Positions 10,165 to 21,400 of a stretch of DNA of 62,634 bases are shown in pieces (the stretch's first letter is position 1; each line of letters starts with the position of its first letter). Location of the stretch: the NCBI RefSeq assembly GCF_005876855.1, contig NZ_QLAE01000029.1, positions 1-62,634 on the forward strand, given 5' to 3'. A program made the translations under genes and the position numbers. This DNA is from Stutzerimonas nosocomialis. Lineage in GTDB: Bacteria; Pseudomonadota; Gammaproteobacteria; Pseudomonadales; Pseudomonadaceae. The notes under the pieces were generated by a model, which saw only the letters and a list, made by a program, of their open reading frames with translations, made no database searches and was not told the origin of the DNA.

Positions 10165-10986
10165 ATGGACATGACTTACCTGATCGACCTTTCCGAAACC
10201 TGGTTTCCCCTCGCGCTGCAGTACGGCGCCCAGGTGACCCTGGCGCTGCTGACGCTGGTGATCGGCTGGTGGCTGATCAACGCGCTCAACACCCGGATCG
10301 GCGGTTTGCTGCAACGGCGCAGCGTGGACCCGACCCTGCACGGGTTCATCGGCAGCCTCGCCGGCATCCTGCTCAAGGGACTGCTGCTGATCAGCGTGGC
10401 CTCGATGGTCGGGGTCGAGACCACCTCCTTCATCGCGATGATCGGTGCCGCCGGCCTGGCGGTCGGCCTGGCGTTGCAGGGCAGCCTGGCGAACTTCGCC
10501 GGTGGCGTGCTGATCCTGCTGTTCCGTCCGTTCAAGGTCGGCGACTGGATCGAAGCCCAGGGCGTGGCGGGCACCGTCACCTCGATCCAGATCTTCCACA
10601 CCACCCTCAGGACGGGCGATGCCAAGACGGTGATCGTGCCCAACGGCAGCCTTTCCAACAGCAACATCACCAATTTTTCCCGGGAGCCGCGGCGGCGCGC
10701 GGAGATCAACCTAGGGATCGACTACGGCAGCGACATCAAGCTCGCCCGCCAGGTGTTGCTGGAGATCGCCAGCGAAGACGAGCGGGTGCTCGACGATCCG
10801 GCGCCGGCGGTGTTCGTGACCGGGCTGGGCGACAGCGCGGTGAACCTGTCGTTGCGGGTCTGGGTGGCGACACCCGACTTCTGGCCGGTGACCTTCGCCT
10901 TCACCGAACTGGCCAAGGAGCGTCTCACCGCCGCGGGCGTGGGCATTCCGTTCCCGCAGCGGGTGGTGCACCTGGTTCAGAGCTAG
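10165..10986 (+). CDS. mscS: Small-conductance mechanosensitive channel (MscS family)
   Basis: 273 residues with three N-terminal transmembrane helices. The pore helix TM3 is plain: GAAGLAVGLALQGSLANFAGG, with the Gly/Ala packing pattern typical of MscS, followed by LFRPFKVGDWIE of the beta domain and VPNGSLSN before the alpha/beta C-terminal vestibule. It opens under membrane tension to release solutes on osmotic downshock. Length fits E. coli MscS. It lies 91 bases after yajQ on the same strand and is followed by a two-way terminator facing ampG. Confidence 0.93.
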   Translation: MDMTYLIDLSETWFPLALQYGAQVTLALLTLVIGWWLINALNTRIGGLLQRRSVDPTLHGFIGSLAGILLKGLLLISVASMVGVETTSFIAMIGAAGLAVGLALQGSLANFAGGVLILLFRPFKVGDWIEAQGVAGTVTSIQIFHTTLRTGDAKTVIVPNGSLSNSNITNFSREPRRRAEINLGIDYGSDIKLARQVLLEIASEDERVLDDPAPAVFVTGLGDSAVNLSLRVWVATPDFWPVTFAFTELAKERLTAAGVGIPFPQRVVHLVQS

Positions 10987-11000
10987 GCGTTGCGCCTATG

Positions 11001-11026
11001 AAAAAGCCGGCGCAAGCCGGCTTTTT
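11001..11026. terminator. Bidirectional terminator between mscS and ampG
   Basis: A perfect hairpin: AAAAA-GCCGGC, loop GCAA, GCCGGC-TTTTT. Because it has A-runs on one side and T-runs on the other, it can stop transcripts from both convergent genes. Confidence 0.93.
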
Positions 11027-11030
11027 CATG

Positions 11031-12731
11031 TCAGACGCGCTCGCTGGCCGGGTCGGCGCCGTTCGGTTCGGCGCCGAGGCGGCTGCGCTTCCACTGCCAG
11101 GCGATCAGGATCAGGGTCGGCACGCCCAGCAGGGCGGTGACCAGGAAGAAATCGCTGTAGCCGAGGGTCTCGACCATGACCCCGGAGTAGCCGCCGATCA
11201 GCCGCGGCAGCAGCATCATCAGCGAGCTGAGCAGCGCGTACTGGGTGGCCGAGAACTTCAGGTTGGTCAGGCTCGACAGGTAGGCGACGAACGCCGTGGA
11301 GGCGAGGCCGGCACTGAAGTTGTCGCAGGAGATGGTGATCACCAGCATCTGCAGGTTGGCGCCCATCCCCGCCAGCACCACGAACATCAGGTTGGTGGCG
11401 GCGGAGGCCAGGCCGCCGATGAACAGGATCGGCAGGATGCTGAAGCGCACGATGAGCAGGCCGCCGAAAGCCGCGCCGAGCAGGGTCATCACCAGCCCGA
11501 ACAGTTTGCTGACGCTGGCGATCTGGTCCTTGGTGAAGCCCTGGTCGATGTAGAAGACGTTGGCCATCACCCCCATCACCGTGTCGGACATCCGGTAGGT
11601 GGCGATCAGGCCCAGCAGCAGCAGCGCCTGCCAGCGATAGCGAAGGATGAAGTCGGTGATCGGTGTCAGCACCGGCCCCATGAGGATGCGCCCGGGGCCC
11701 GACAGGCAACCCATGCAGATCAGCAGGTACATGGTGCCGCGCGGCCAGTAGCCACCGAAGTAGGACTTGAACATGCCGCCGGTGGCCACCAGCAGGATGA
11801 TCAGCAGGATCACCGAGACGGCCTGGTGGACGAAATCGAAGTGGGTCGGTCGCTGGCGCGCCTTGGCCTGCGCCAGCATCTGGCGTACCGGTACCAGCAG
11901 CGTCAGGCCCACCGGCGACAGGGTGCCGATGATGAACAGGGCATAGAGCGTTGCGCGCGGCCAGGCCTGGGCGATCAGCGCGTTGATCATGGCCGGCACC
12001 GAGATCAGCAGCACCAGCAGCAGCCCGACCGCCGCCAGCTGATGGTTGAAACTGTGCCGGGACGGGCTGCTGGGCAGCGGTTGGCCGACGTCCGGCTCGC
12101 GGATCACCAGGCTCGTGATCAGTCCGGGGATGATCAGCAACGCGAAGACGATATAGGTGACGGTCCAGGCGCCCTGCTGGTAGTCGACGCGGCTCGAGCC
12201 CAGCCACTCGGCGAGGAACAGCGCGCCGGCGCTGGCCAGCAGCATGGCGATGCGATAGCCGGTCATATAGGTGGCGGCGAGGGTGGCCTGAAGCTTGTCC
12301 TCGGCGATTTCCAGGCGGTAGGCGTCGATCGCGATGTCCTGGGTCGCCGAGGCGAAGGCGACCGCCACGGCAAGGGCGATCAGCAGGGTGAGGTGGGTCT
12401 GCGGGTTGCACAGCGCCATGCCGATCAGGCCGATGGCGATCACCAGCTGCGACAGCACCAGCCAGGAGCGCCGGCGGCCGAGACTGCCGATCCAGGGTAG
12501 TCGCCACTGGTCGAGCATCGGCGACCAGACCCACTTGAAGGCATAGGCCAGGCTGATCCAGCTGGCGAACCCGATCGTCTCGCGCGAAACGCCTGCCTCG
12601 CGCAGCCAGACCGACAGCGTCGAGAACACGAGGACGGCGGGCAGGCCGGCAGCGAAGCCCAGCAACAGCAGCGCAAGGCTGGCGGGGCTGGCATAGGCGG
12701 CGAGGGCGTCGCGCCATGATTCACGGGACAT
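11031..12731 (-). CDS. ampG: Muropeptide permease AmpG
   Basis: About 566 residues, MFS fold with 12 to 14 membrane helices. The start SWRDALAAYASPASLALLLLGFAAGLP and the motif FKWVWSPMLDQW are strong AmpG signatures; LGRRRSWLVLSQ and SATQDIAIDAYR are also conserved. AmpG imports GlcNAc-anhydroMurNAc muropeptides from the periplasm for cell-wall recycling, and in pseudomonads it is needed for ampC beta-lactamase induction. I prefer the ATG at 12731 (MSRESW aligns with the P. aeruginosa N-terminus) over the ATG at 12749; neither has a clear ribosome binding site. It has the long C-terminal half typical of Pseudomonas AmpG. Confidence 0.93.
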   Translation of the reverse strand: MSRESWRDALAAYASPASLALLLLGFAAGLPAVLVFSTLSVWLREAGVSRETIGFASWISLAYAFKWVWSPMLDQWRLPWIGSLGRRRSWLVLSQLVIAIGLIGMALCNPQTHLTLLIALAVAVAFASATQDIAIDAYRLEIAEDKLQATLAATYMTGYRIAMLLASAGALFLAEWLGSSRVDYQQGAWTVTYIVFALLIIPGLITSLVIREPDVGQPLPSSPSRHSFNHQLAAVGLLLVLLISVPAMINALIAQAWPRATLYALFIIGTLSPVGLTLLVPVRQMLAQAKARQRPTHFDFVHQAVSVILLIILLVATGGMFKSYFGGYWPRGTMYLLICMGCLSGPGRILMGPVLTPITDFILRYRWQALLLLGLIATYRMSDTVMGVMANVFYIDQGFTKDQIASVSKLFGLVMTLLGAAFGGLLIVRFSILPILFIGGLASAATNLMFVVLAGMGANLQMLVITISCDNFSAGLASTAFVAYLSSLTNLKFSATQYALLSSLMMLLPRLIGGYSGVMVETLGYSDFFLVTALLGVPTLILIAWQWKRSRLGAEPNGADPASERV

Positions 12732-12773
12732 ACGGCGGAGATCTGTCATGAATGGGACACGAAGAGGCGCACT

Positions 12774-13178
12774 CTAACCGCTGTGCTCCGTCGAAAGCCA
12801 GCCGTGCCGACGCACGTCCACCCGGTCGTTGACGATGCTCACTCCTTCCGCCCGCAGACGCGCCCGCTGCTCCTGTCCCGAGGGTGTCCCGGCCGGCAGG
12901 CTCAGGCGGCCACCCGCGGCGATCACCCGGTGCCACGGCAGGCTGGTGCCCTCGGGCAGTTGCGACAGGGTGCGCCCGACCCAGCGAGCGGCGCGACCCA
13001 GTCCGGCCCGCGCCGCCAGCTCGCCGTAACTGACGACCTTGCCCGGAGGAATCTGCGCCATGGTCAGGTAGAGCGCCGCGCGTCGGCGCTGCGGCTCGTC
13101 GTCTTCAGGCGGCTTCAAGCTGTGAACGTCATCGATTTTCTGCACATCGTCGTGGTTGCCGTTGAACTTACCGACCAT
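12774..13178 (-). CDS. Alkyltransferase-like (ATL) protein, MGMT family
   Basis: 134 residues. VVSYGELAARAGLGRAARWVGR is the DNA-binding helix-turn-helix and arginine-finger region of the O6-alkylguanine transferase fold. The active-site motif reads PWHRVI: tryptophan replaces the acceptor cysteine of PCHRV. Such ATL proteins cannot take the alkyl group but bind O6-alkylguanine and hand it to nucleotide excision repair (established for E. coli and yeast homologues). The start is uncertain: ATG at 13178 has a weak GAGA upstream, and a shorter form from a Met at about residue 40 is possible. Divergent from the DUF481 gene. Confidence 0.85.
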   Translation of the reverse strand: MVGKFNGNHDDVQKIDDVHSLKPPEDDEPQRRRAALYLTMAQIPPGKVVSYGELAARAGLGRAARWVGRTLSQLPEGTSLPWHRVIAAGGRLSLPAGTPSGQEQRARLRAEGVSIVNDRVDVRRHGWLSTEHSG

Positions 13179-13260
13179 CGGTACTGTCTCTGCTTGCCGA
13201 GAATCCGAGCATAGGGATAATGCGTTCCATTTCCAGCCCCGAGCCCTTTTCAGACTTTCT

Positions 13261-14265
13261 ATGCTAACCAGATCCCTGCTCTGCGTAACGCTTGCCGCCC
13301 TTTCGTCCCCGTTGCTCGCCGATACCGTATGGTTGAAGAACGGCGACCGTCTCACCGGAAACATCACCCTGCTGGACGGGGGCAAGCTGCTCCTGGAAAC
13401 GAGCTATGGCGGCTCCATCCCGCTGAGGTGGTCGCAGATATCCACGCTGGAAAGCGACCGCGAGCTGCTCATCAAGCAGGACGACGCCTATGGGCAGATC
13501 ACCAAGACGATCCAGGCGGGGGAGCCAGGGTACGTGACGCTGGTCAACGGCAACCAACCGGTCACGGTCGAGCTGTCCAGCATCAGCCAGATCATCCAGC
13601 CCAAGCCGCTGATCGAGGATTTCACCTGGACGGGCAACGTCGACGTGGCCTTCGACTACAAACGCGCGGAAAACGACAGCGAAGACCATGACGTCGCGCT
13701 CAAGACCAGCGCGCGTCACGGGCTCTGGCGTCACAACGCGCAGGCCAAGTACACCCGCGATTCGCGCAACGAGGTGGAAACCGCGGACAACTGGGAGGCC
13801 GAATACGCGCTGGACCGCTTCCTCACGGAGCAGTGGTTCTGGCAGGGACGGGTCGATTACAAGCGCGACAACATCGAGGAGATCAGCCGCCAGCGCACCC
13901 TCGGTACCGGTCCCGGTTACCAGTTCTGGGACAACGAGCTGGGCGCCTTCTCTCTGGCTTCGCTGTTCAACCGCCGTGACTACGAGTTCGCCGACGGCAG
14001 CAGCGACTCCTTCTATGCGGCCACGATCAAGTGGGACTACAACCGCTTCTTCGCCGGCAAGACCTTCGAGCTCTTCACCCACGGCGAAATCGGCAAGCCT
14101 CTGGCGAGCGTCGCCGAATACTCGCTCGATGCCCAGGCCGGCCTGCGCTACAAGGTCACCGACTGGGCCTCGCTGAACATTCGTGCCGAGAAGGACATCG
14201 TCAGCGGCTCGGACCAGGACCTGGACGAGACCCGCTACCTGATGGGCTTCGGCGTCGGCTGGTAA
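13261..14265 (+). CDS. Outer-membrane-type DUF481 protein
   Basis: 334 residues with a signal peptide (MLTRSLLCVTLAALSSPLLA). Residues 22-50, DTVWLKNGDRLTGNI, are an SH3-like motif often found at the start of this family. From about 120 on there are alternating amphipathic strands rich in Trp, Tyr and Asp, ending in GFGVGW, as in an outer-membrane beta-barrel whose last residue is aromatic. This is the DUF481 family (salt-stress-induced outer-membrane protein YdiY in E. coli). Its transport role is not known. It has no strong Shine-Dalgarno at 13261, and a terminator follows. Confidence 0.85.
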   Translation: MLTRSLLCVTLAALSSPLLADTVWLKNGDRLTGNITLLDGGKLLLETSYGGSIPLRWSQISTLESDRELLIKQDDAYGQITKTIQAGEPGYVTLVNGNQPVTVELSSISQIIQPKPLIEDFTWTGNVDVAFDYKRAENDSEDHDVALKTSARHGLWRHNAQAKYTRDSRNEVETADNWEAEYALDRFLTEQWFWQGRVDYKRDNIEEISRQRTLGTGPGYQFWDNELGAFSLASLFNRRDYEFADGSSDSFYAATIKWDYNRFFAGKTFELFTHGEIGKPLASVAEYSLDAQAGLRYKVTDWASLNIRAEKDIVSGSDQDLDETRYLMGFGVGW

Positions 14266-14284
14266 GGTCGCTCGTCGGAACAGG

Positions 14285-14310
14285 AAGCCCCGCCTGGTGC
14301 GGGGCTTTTT
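14285..14310 (+). terminator. Terminator after the DUF481 gene
   Basis: Stem AAGCCCCGC (14285-14293) with GCGGGGCTT (14299-14307), a 5-base loop and a T run, 20 bases after the stop codon. Confidence 0.9.
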
Positions 14311-14423
14311 CATATCTGGCGATTGCTCGCCAGCGCCTCGTCCGCGCCGTCGCGCAAGGTCCGCCGCGAGCCGTTATGCTGGGGCTTCCGCTCGATGACG
14401 AACCACGTGACAGGAGACCGAAC

Positions 14424-15134
14424 GTGAGCGCCGAGGCCGCAAAGCTTGCCCGACAGTTGTTGCTCAAGGAGTACCGTGGCGTGCTCTCCACCCATTCGAA
14501 GGCGATGCCCGGCTTTCCGTTCGGCTCGGTGGTGCCGTACTGCCTGGACGCTCAGGGCCATCCGCTGATCCTCATCAGCCGGATTGCCCAGCACACCCAT
14601 AACCTCAAGGTGGACGGCCGCTGTTCGCTGCTGGTCGGCGAGCGCGGCGCCGAGGACGTACAGGCGGCGGGTCGGCTGACTCTGCTGGCCACGGCCACGC
14701 CACTCGAGACGGCCCAGATCGAGGCGGCCGCCCAGCGCTACTACCGGTATTTCCCCGAGTCGCGCGACTACCACCGCGCCCACGACTTCGATTTCTGGCG
14801 CCTGGAGCCGGTGCGCTGGCGCTACATCGGCGGCTTCGGCGCCATTCACTGGCTCGACCAGGTGGCCCTGGCCAACCCCTTCGCCGGCGACGCCGAGACG
14901 GGCATGGTCGAGCACATGAACGCCGACCATGGCGCGGCCATCGCCCATTACGTCGAGCTGGCGGGGCTGCCCACCGAGCCGGGCGCCGAACTCGTCGGAA
15001 TCGACAGCGAGGGCTTCCACCTGCGCATCGGGCGCTCGCTGCACTGGCTGCCCTTCGGCCAGACGTGCGGCAACCCCGGCGCGGTACGGCAGGCGCTGGT
15101 GGCGCTTGCGCGCGCGTCGCGATGGCCGGACTGA
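14424..15134 (+). CDS. HugZ-like / pyridoxamine 5'-phosphate oxidase-fold protein with DUF2470
   Basis: 236 residues. The first two thirds have the split-barrel fold (GVLSTHSKAMPGFPFGSVVPY, then DGRCSLLVGE), known from pyridoxamine phosphate oxidase and the haem oxygenase HugZ. The C-terminal part, MVEHMNADHGAAIAHYVELAG, is the DUF2470 domain with its histidine pair. Members either bind FMN or degrade haem; which applies here cannot be told from sequence. It starts with GTG at 14424, seven bases after GGAG. It stands alone between a terminator and fxsA. Confidence 0.85.
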   Translation: MSAEAAKLARQLLLKEYRGVLSTHSKAMPGFPFGSVVPYCLDAQGHPLILISRIAQHTHNLKVDGRCSLLVGERGAEDVQAAGRLTLLATATPLETAQIEAAAQRYYRYFPESRDYHRAHDFDFWRLEPVRWRYIGGFGAIHWLDQVALANPFAGDAETGMVEHMNADHGAAIAHYVELAGLPTEPGAELVGIDSEGFHLRIGRSLHWLPFGQTCGNPGAVRQALVALARASRWPD

Positions 15135-15250
15135 GGTGCTGGCGCCGGGAATAATCGGTTACAGGCAAATTTGCCCAGCGGGGTTGAATTCATCGGCGCG
15201 CGGCGTCACTAACGGAGAATCGGAAGCCGTTCTTCCGCCAAGGAACATCA

Positions 15251-15703
15251 ATGCGCATCTTCTTCTTTCTTTTTCTGCTGTTTCCGCTGGCTGAGCTGGC
15301 GCTGCTGATCAAGGTCGGCAGTTCCATCGGTGTGCTGGCAACGCTCCTGCTGCTGGTGGTCAGCGGCATGGCCGGCATCCTGGTGCTGCGCCTCGCCGGC
15401 TTCGCCACCGCCTGGCGCGCCCGCGAACGTCTGGCCCGCGGCGAACTGCCCGAGCGCGAAATGCTCCAGGGCCTGATCATGGCGATCGGTGGCGGGCTGC
15501 TGATCCTGCCCGGCCTGATCAGCGATGTGATCGGCCTGCTGATTCTCTTCCCGCCGACCCGCAAATTGCTGCTGGGTCGGGTCCAGCGACGCTTCGAGGC
15601 ACAGGCCCAGCGTCGCCGCGCGTTCGCCGACGACCTTCAGGCGCGCTCCGGTGGCGAGGGGCCCAAGGTCATCGAAGGGGAATGGGAGCGGCGCGATCGC
15701 TAA
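15251..15703 (+). CDS. fxsA: FxsA family membrane protein
   Basis: 150 residues. Two or three hydrophobic helices at the N-terminus (RIFFFLFLLFPLAELALLI is the usual opening), the central GGGLLILPGLISDVIGLLILFPPTR motif, and a charged cytoplasmic tail. In E. coli FxsA is a cytoplasmic-membrane protein that relieves exclusion of phage T7 by the F-plasmid PifA protein; its normal role is unclear. AAGGA lies upstream of the ATG. It sits directly before groES, an order I recall from P. aeruginosa, but a terminator separates them. Confidence 0.93.
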   Translation: MRIFFFLFLLFPLAELALLIKVGSSIGVLATLLLLVVSGMAGILVLRLAGFATAWRARERLARGELPEREMLQGLIMAIGGGLLILPGLISDVIGLLILFPPTRKLLLGRVQRRFEAQAQRRRAFADDLQARSGGEGPKVIEGEWERRDR

Positions 15704-15720
15704 GAACGCGCCGTCGACAG

Positions 15721-15756
15721 AAGCCGGCATGTGGCGATGCATGCCGGCTTTTCGTT
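15721..15756 (+). terminator. Terminator after fxsA
   Basis: 11-bp stem AAGCCGGCATG (15721-15731) pairing with CATGCCGGCTT (15740-15750), then TTCGTTTTTT. It insulates the groES promoter from fxsA. Confidence 0.9.
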
Positions 15757-15760
15757 TTTT

Positions 15761-15780
15761 CGGGCAGAAATTTTTGCCCG
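15761..15780. promoter_or_regulatory. 20-bp near-perfect palindrome just upstream of the heat-shock promoter
   Basis: CGGGCAGAAATTTTTGCCCG: nine of ten base pairs match around an AT-rich centre. It ends five bases before the sigma-32 -35 box, where an operator or UP-type element could act. It could also be a second terminator hairpin after fxsA. No known regulator is assigned. Confidence 0.5.
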
Positions 15781-15784
15781 AGCC

Positions 15785-15813
15785 CTTGAAATAAACCTGG
15801 CTGCCCGCATGTA
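15785..15813 (+). promoter_or_regulatory. Sigma-32 heat-shock promoter of groESL
   Basis: CTTGAAA at 15785-15791, 12 bases, then CCCGCATGTA at 15804-15813. This matches the sigma-32 (RpoH) consensus CTTGAAA / CCCCATnTA closely and lies about 140 bases before groES. Confidence 0.85.
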
Positions 15814-15954
15814 GCGGTCACCGTAAGGTCGCTGTCGTTTCGACAGTCAGTCTTCTGCGGCTTGCCCGGCAAGTCGCAACCGGCACCGCCGGCTTTGCTA
15901 ACCCGCCGATCAGATGGATCGGCATGGAAACCACTCTACTAGGAGAGATCGACA

Positions 15955-16248
15955 ATGAAGCTTCGTCCTCTGCATGACCGCGTCGTCATTCGTCGCAGCG
16001 AAGAAGAAACCAAGACCGCAGGCGGCATCGTCCTGCCGGGTTCCGCTGCCGAGAAGCCGAATCGCGGCGAGATCGTTGCCGTGGGTACCGGTCGCGTGCT
16101 GGACAACGGCGAAGTTCGTCCGCTGGCCGTCAAGGTTGGTGATCAGGTGGTATTCGGCCCTTACTCGGGTAGCAACACCGTCAAGGTCGATGGCGAAGAC
16201 CTGCTGGTGATGAGCGAGAACGAAATCCTCGCGGTCGTCGAAGCCTGA
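15955..16248 (+). CDS. groES: Co-chaperonin GroES
   Basis: 97 residues, [14 protein letters not shown] at the start, and the mobile loop near residues 20-35 ([15 protein letters not shown]) that docks on GroEL. As a heptameric lid over the GroEL ring it helps fold cytosolic proteins in an ATP-driven cycle. GGAGAG precedes the ATG. First gene of the groESL operon behind a sigma-32 promoter; groEL follows 48 bases later. Confidence 0.99.
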   Translation: MKLRPLHDRVVIRRSEEETKTAGGIVLPGSAAEKPNRGEIVAVGTGRVLDNGEVRPLAVKVGDQVVFGPYSGSNTVKVDGEDLLVMSENEILAVVEA

Positions 16249-16296
16249 TTTCGACCCGTCTGCATCACTAAATTTACAGAGTTGAGGGATAAGTAA

Positions 16297-17937
<1,641 letters not shown>

Positions 17938-17953
17938 GCCGACCAGTCGTCAG

Positions 17954-17983
17954 AAAAAACCCCGACTCGTTCGGGGTTTTTTT
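17954..17983 (+). terminator. groESL terminator
   Basis: Stem CCCCGA (17960-17965) with TCGGGG (17971-17976), A-run before and seven T after, 16 bases past the groEL stop. Confidence 0.95.
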
Positions 17984-18144
17984 ATTTCCGTGAGCAGGGG
18001 GAAAAGGAATCAGGCAGAGTGTCTGCCTCGTTCGCCCGATGTTGCTGGGATGCCCTGGACCACTCGTCGCCGGAGTGGGCAGGTGTGCGAACTCTGGCCT
18101 AGTGTTAGATCACTCATCCGTACCGCACATCAAGGGCTTACGTC

Positions 18145-18375
18145 ATGAAGCTTGAAATCGCACGAGGTTTGTTTCTGGTGGGGGCGCTGGGCGTCGCATC
18201 GTTATGTGCCGCTGCGTGGCACGAGCCCGATTCGAACGTGGTGAAGAGCAACAACGGCCTGGGTTATTGCCCGGCACCGCCCAGCGTCAGGCTCAAGCAG
18301 GCCGAGATGCGGCCGGACCAGGATCTGCTGCTGTTCATGTACAGCCTTTCGCAGGGCATGCGTTCCAGCGGCTGA
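18145..18375 (+). CDS. Small exported protein of unknown function
   Basis: 76 residues with an N-terminal signal peptide or anchor (MKLEIARGLFLVGALGVASLCAAAW). The mature part is short, with one cysteine in GLGYCPAPP and an amphipathic C-terminus. AAGGG lies 8 bases before the ATG and a strong terminator follows, so this is a real independent gene. I do not recognise a family; it may be a Pseudomonas-restricted envelope peptide. Confidence 0.7.
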   Translation: MKLEIARGLFLVGALGVASLCAAAWHEPDSNVVKSNNGLGYCPAPPSVRLKQAEMRPDQDLLLFMYSLSQGMRSSG

Positions 18376-18400
18376 GCGTTCAACCCGTACCGGTGAGTCG

Positions 18401-18434
18401 AAGCGCGGCGCCTGTTCAGGCGCCGCGCTTTTTT
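18401..18434 (+). terminator. Long-stem terminator after the small exported protein
   Basis: A 14-bp perfect stem (AAGCGCGGCGCCTG at 18401-18414 with 18417-18430), a TT loop and a T run. The T run touches the stop codon of convergent mexW. Confidence 0.93.
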
Positions 18435-21400
18435 CATGCGTGTTCCATGGCCCTCGATGGCGCGGTGTCCGGCCTGGCGATCAGCGTGTACACCGCCGGC
18501 AGTACGAACAGGGTGAACAGCGTGCCGATCGTCATGCCGGTCGCGATCACCAGGCCTATGTCGAAGCGACTGACCGCACCGGCGCCGCTGGCCAGGATCA
18601 GCGGCACCATGCCGAACACCGTGGCGGCGGTGGTCATCAGTACCGGACGCAGGCGAATCGCGGCCGCTTCCTCGACCGCCTGCCGGCGGTCCAGGCCGCG
18701 TTCGTGGCGCAGCTGGTTGGCGAACTCGACAATCATGATGCCGTGCTTGCTGATCAGCCCGATGAGCGTGACCAGCCCCACCTGGGTATAGATGTTCATG
18801 CTCGAGAGCCCGAGGAACAGCGGAACCAGCGCGCCGCAGACCGACAGCGGCACCGTGACCAGAATCACCAGCGGATCGCGGAAGCTTTCGAACTGCGCGG
18901 CCAGCACCAGGAAGATGATGGCCAGTGCCAGGGCGAAGGTCACGTACAGCGCGTTGCCCTCCTGCACGTACTGGCGAGCGGCGCCGGCGTAGTCGAAGGT
19001 GAAGCCCTGCGGAGCTTCCTCGGTCGCGATCTGGCGCAGCGTGTCGATCGCCTCGCCCATGCTGACGATGGGGAAGCCCTGGATGGTCGCCGCGTTCAAC
19101 TGCTGGAACTGCGTGAGCTGGGTCGGCCGCGCCCGATCGTGGACGCTGATCAAGGTCGACAGCGGCAGCATCTCGCCGCGCCCGCTTCGCACGTAGTAGT
19201 TGCTCAGCCAGCCGGGATTGTCGCGGTAGGCGCGCTCGACCTGCGCGATCACCTTGTAGCTGCGGCCTTCGATGGTGAAGCGGTTGATCTCGCCTTCGCC
19301 GAGCAGGCTGCTGAGGGTGATGCCCAGGTCTTCCATCGACACGCCCATCTGCGCTGCTTTCTGCCGGTCGATGTCGACCACGATTTCCGGCTTGTCGAAG
19401 GCCAGGTCGACGTCGAGGAAGGCGAACTTGCCCGATGCTTCGGCACGCTGGCGGATGCGTTCGGTCACCTGCAGCAGGGTTTCGTAGTCGCTGGCGGTGT
19501 TGATCACGAACTGGAAGGGCAGGCCTTCCCCGGTGCCGGGCAAAGACGGGAGGTTGAAGGCGAACACCTGCAGCCCGGGGATCGCGTCCAGGCGCTGCTG
19601 GACCTCCGGCAGGATCTCCATCTGGCTGCGGTCGCGTTCGTCCCAGGGCTTGAGCAGCAACCCGCCGATGCCGCTCTGGACACCGTTGAAGCCGTTGATC
19701 TGGAACCAGGAGTAGTACTCGGGAAAGGTCTTGAACAGCTCCAGGAAACGGTCGGTGTAGGCGTTGAGGTAATCCAGGTTGGCGGTCTGCGGGGCGCTGG
19801 CCATCATGAACACGATGCCCTGGTCTTCCTCGGGCGCCAGTTCGCTCTTGGTGAACTTGAGCAGGACCGGGATCAGGCAGAGCACCAGCACCGTGAACAC
19901 CAGCACGACCGGCCGGGTATCGAGGGTGCCGTGCAGGGCACGCTTGTAGCGATCCTTGAGTCGGTCGAAGAGCACGTCCAGGCGGTGGGCCAGGCCCGAC
20001 TCGTTGTCCTGCGGGCGCAGCAGCATCGAGCACATCATCGGCGAAAGGGTCAGCGCGACGATGCCGGAAATCAGCACGGCGCCGGCCAGGGTCAGGGCGA
20101 ACTCCTTGAACAGCGCCCCGGTGATGCCCTGCAGGAAGCCGATCGGGGCATAGACCGCCGCCAGGGTCACCGTCATGGTCACCACTGGCATCGCGATCTC
20201 CCGCGCGCCTTCCAGTGCCCCCTGGAACGGCGATTTGCCTTCCTCGATGTGGCGGTGGATGTTCTCCACCACGACGATCGCGTCGTCCACCACCAGACCG
20301 ATGGCGAGGACCATCGCCAGCAGCGTGAGCAGGTTGATCGAGTAGCCCATCATCTGCATGAAGAACATCACGCCGATCATCGACAGCGGAATGGTCACCA
20401 GCGGCACCAGCACCGAGCGAACGGACCCGAGGAACAGGAACACCACGACGATGACGATCAGCACCGCCTCGGCGAGCGTCTTGATCACTTCGTCGATCGA
20501 GGCCTGGATGAAGCGGGTGGCGTCGTAGGCGACGGTCACCTTCAGGTTCGGCGGCAGCTGGCTTTCGATCTCCGGCATCACCTTGCGTACTTCCGCGATC
20601 ACGTCCAGCGGGTTGGCGCTGGGGGTGGCGCGCACGCCGATGTACACCGAGGGAATGCCGTCGAAGGAGCTCACCGCGTTGTAGCTCTCGGCGCCGAGTT
20701 CGACCCGGGCCACGTCGCCGAGCAGCACGCGGCTGTCGCCCTCGGTGCGCAGCGGAATCGCGGCGAAGGCTTCCGGCGACTTGAGTTCGGTGCTGGCGTT
20801 GATGCTCGTTACCACGTATTCGCCCTTCACCTCGCCGGCGGCGGAGAGGAAGTTGTAGCGGCGCACGGCATCGTTGACGTCGCCGGCGGTCAGCCCGTGG
20901 GCCGCGAGCCTCACCGGGTCGAGCCAGAGGCGCATGGCGAAGACCTGGTTGCCGAGGATCTCCGCCGCGGCCATGCCCGGCAGGGTGGCGAGCTTGGGCT
21001 GGATCACGCGGGAGAGGTAATCGGTGATCTGCGGGTTGCTCATCGTGTCGCTGTAGAAGCTGATGTACATCAGCGCGGTGGAATCAGCGGCCTGCTTGTT
21101 CAGTACCGGGTCTTCGGCGTTCTGCGGCAGCTGGTTCTTCACCGAGTTGGCCTGGCTGAGCAGCTCGGTGTACAGGCGATCGGTGTCCGCGCCGATGCGC
21201 GCGTAGACCGAGATCACCGAGGCGTTCTGCTGGCTGACCGAGGTCATGTAGTCCACGCCTTCGGCGCTGGCCAGGCTCTGCTGCAACGGCTGGGTGATGT
21301 AGCCCTGGATGGTCTCGGCATTCGCGCCGGGGTAGGCGGTGGTGACGGTGATCAGGGCGCTTTCCATCTGCGGGTACTGGCGCAGCGGCAGGCGGTCGAA

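Noticed and set aside
10074-12500. An 808-codon plus-strand frame across mscS and ampG.
   Set aside because: It crosses a strong two-way terminator and runs through mscS in another frame and ampG in antisense. Its composition is Gln/Arg/His-rich without any domain.
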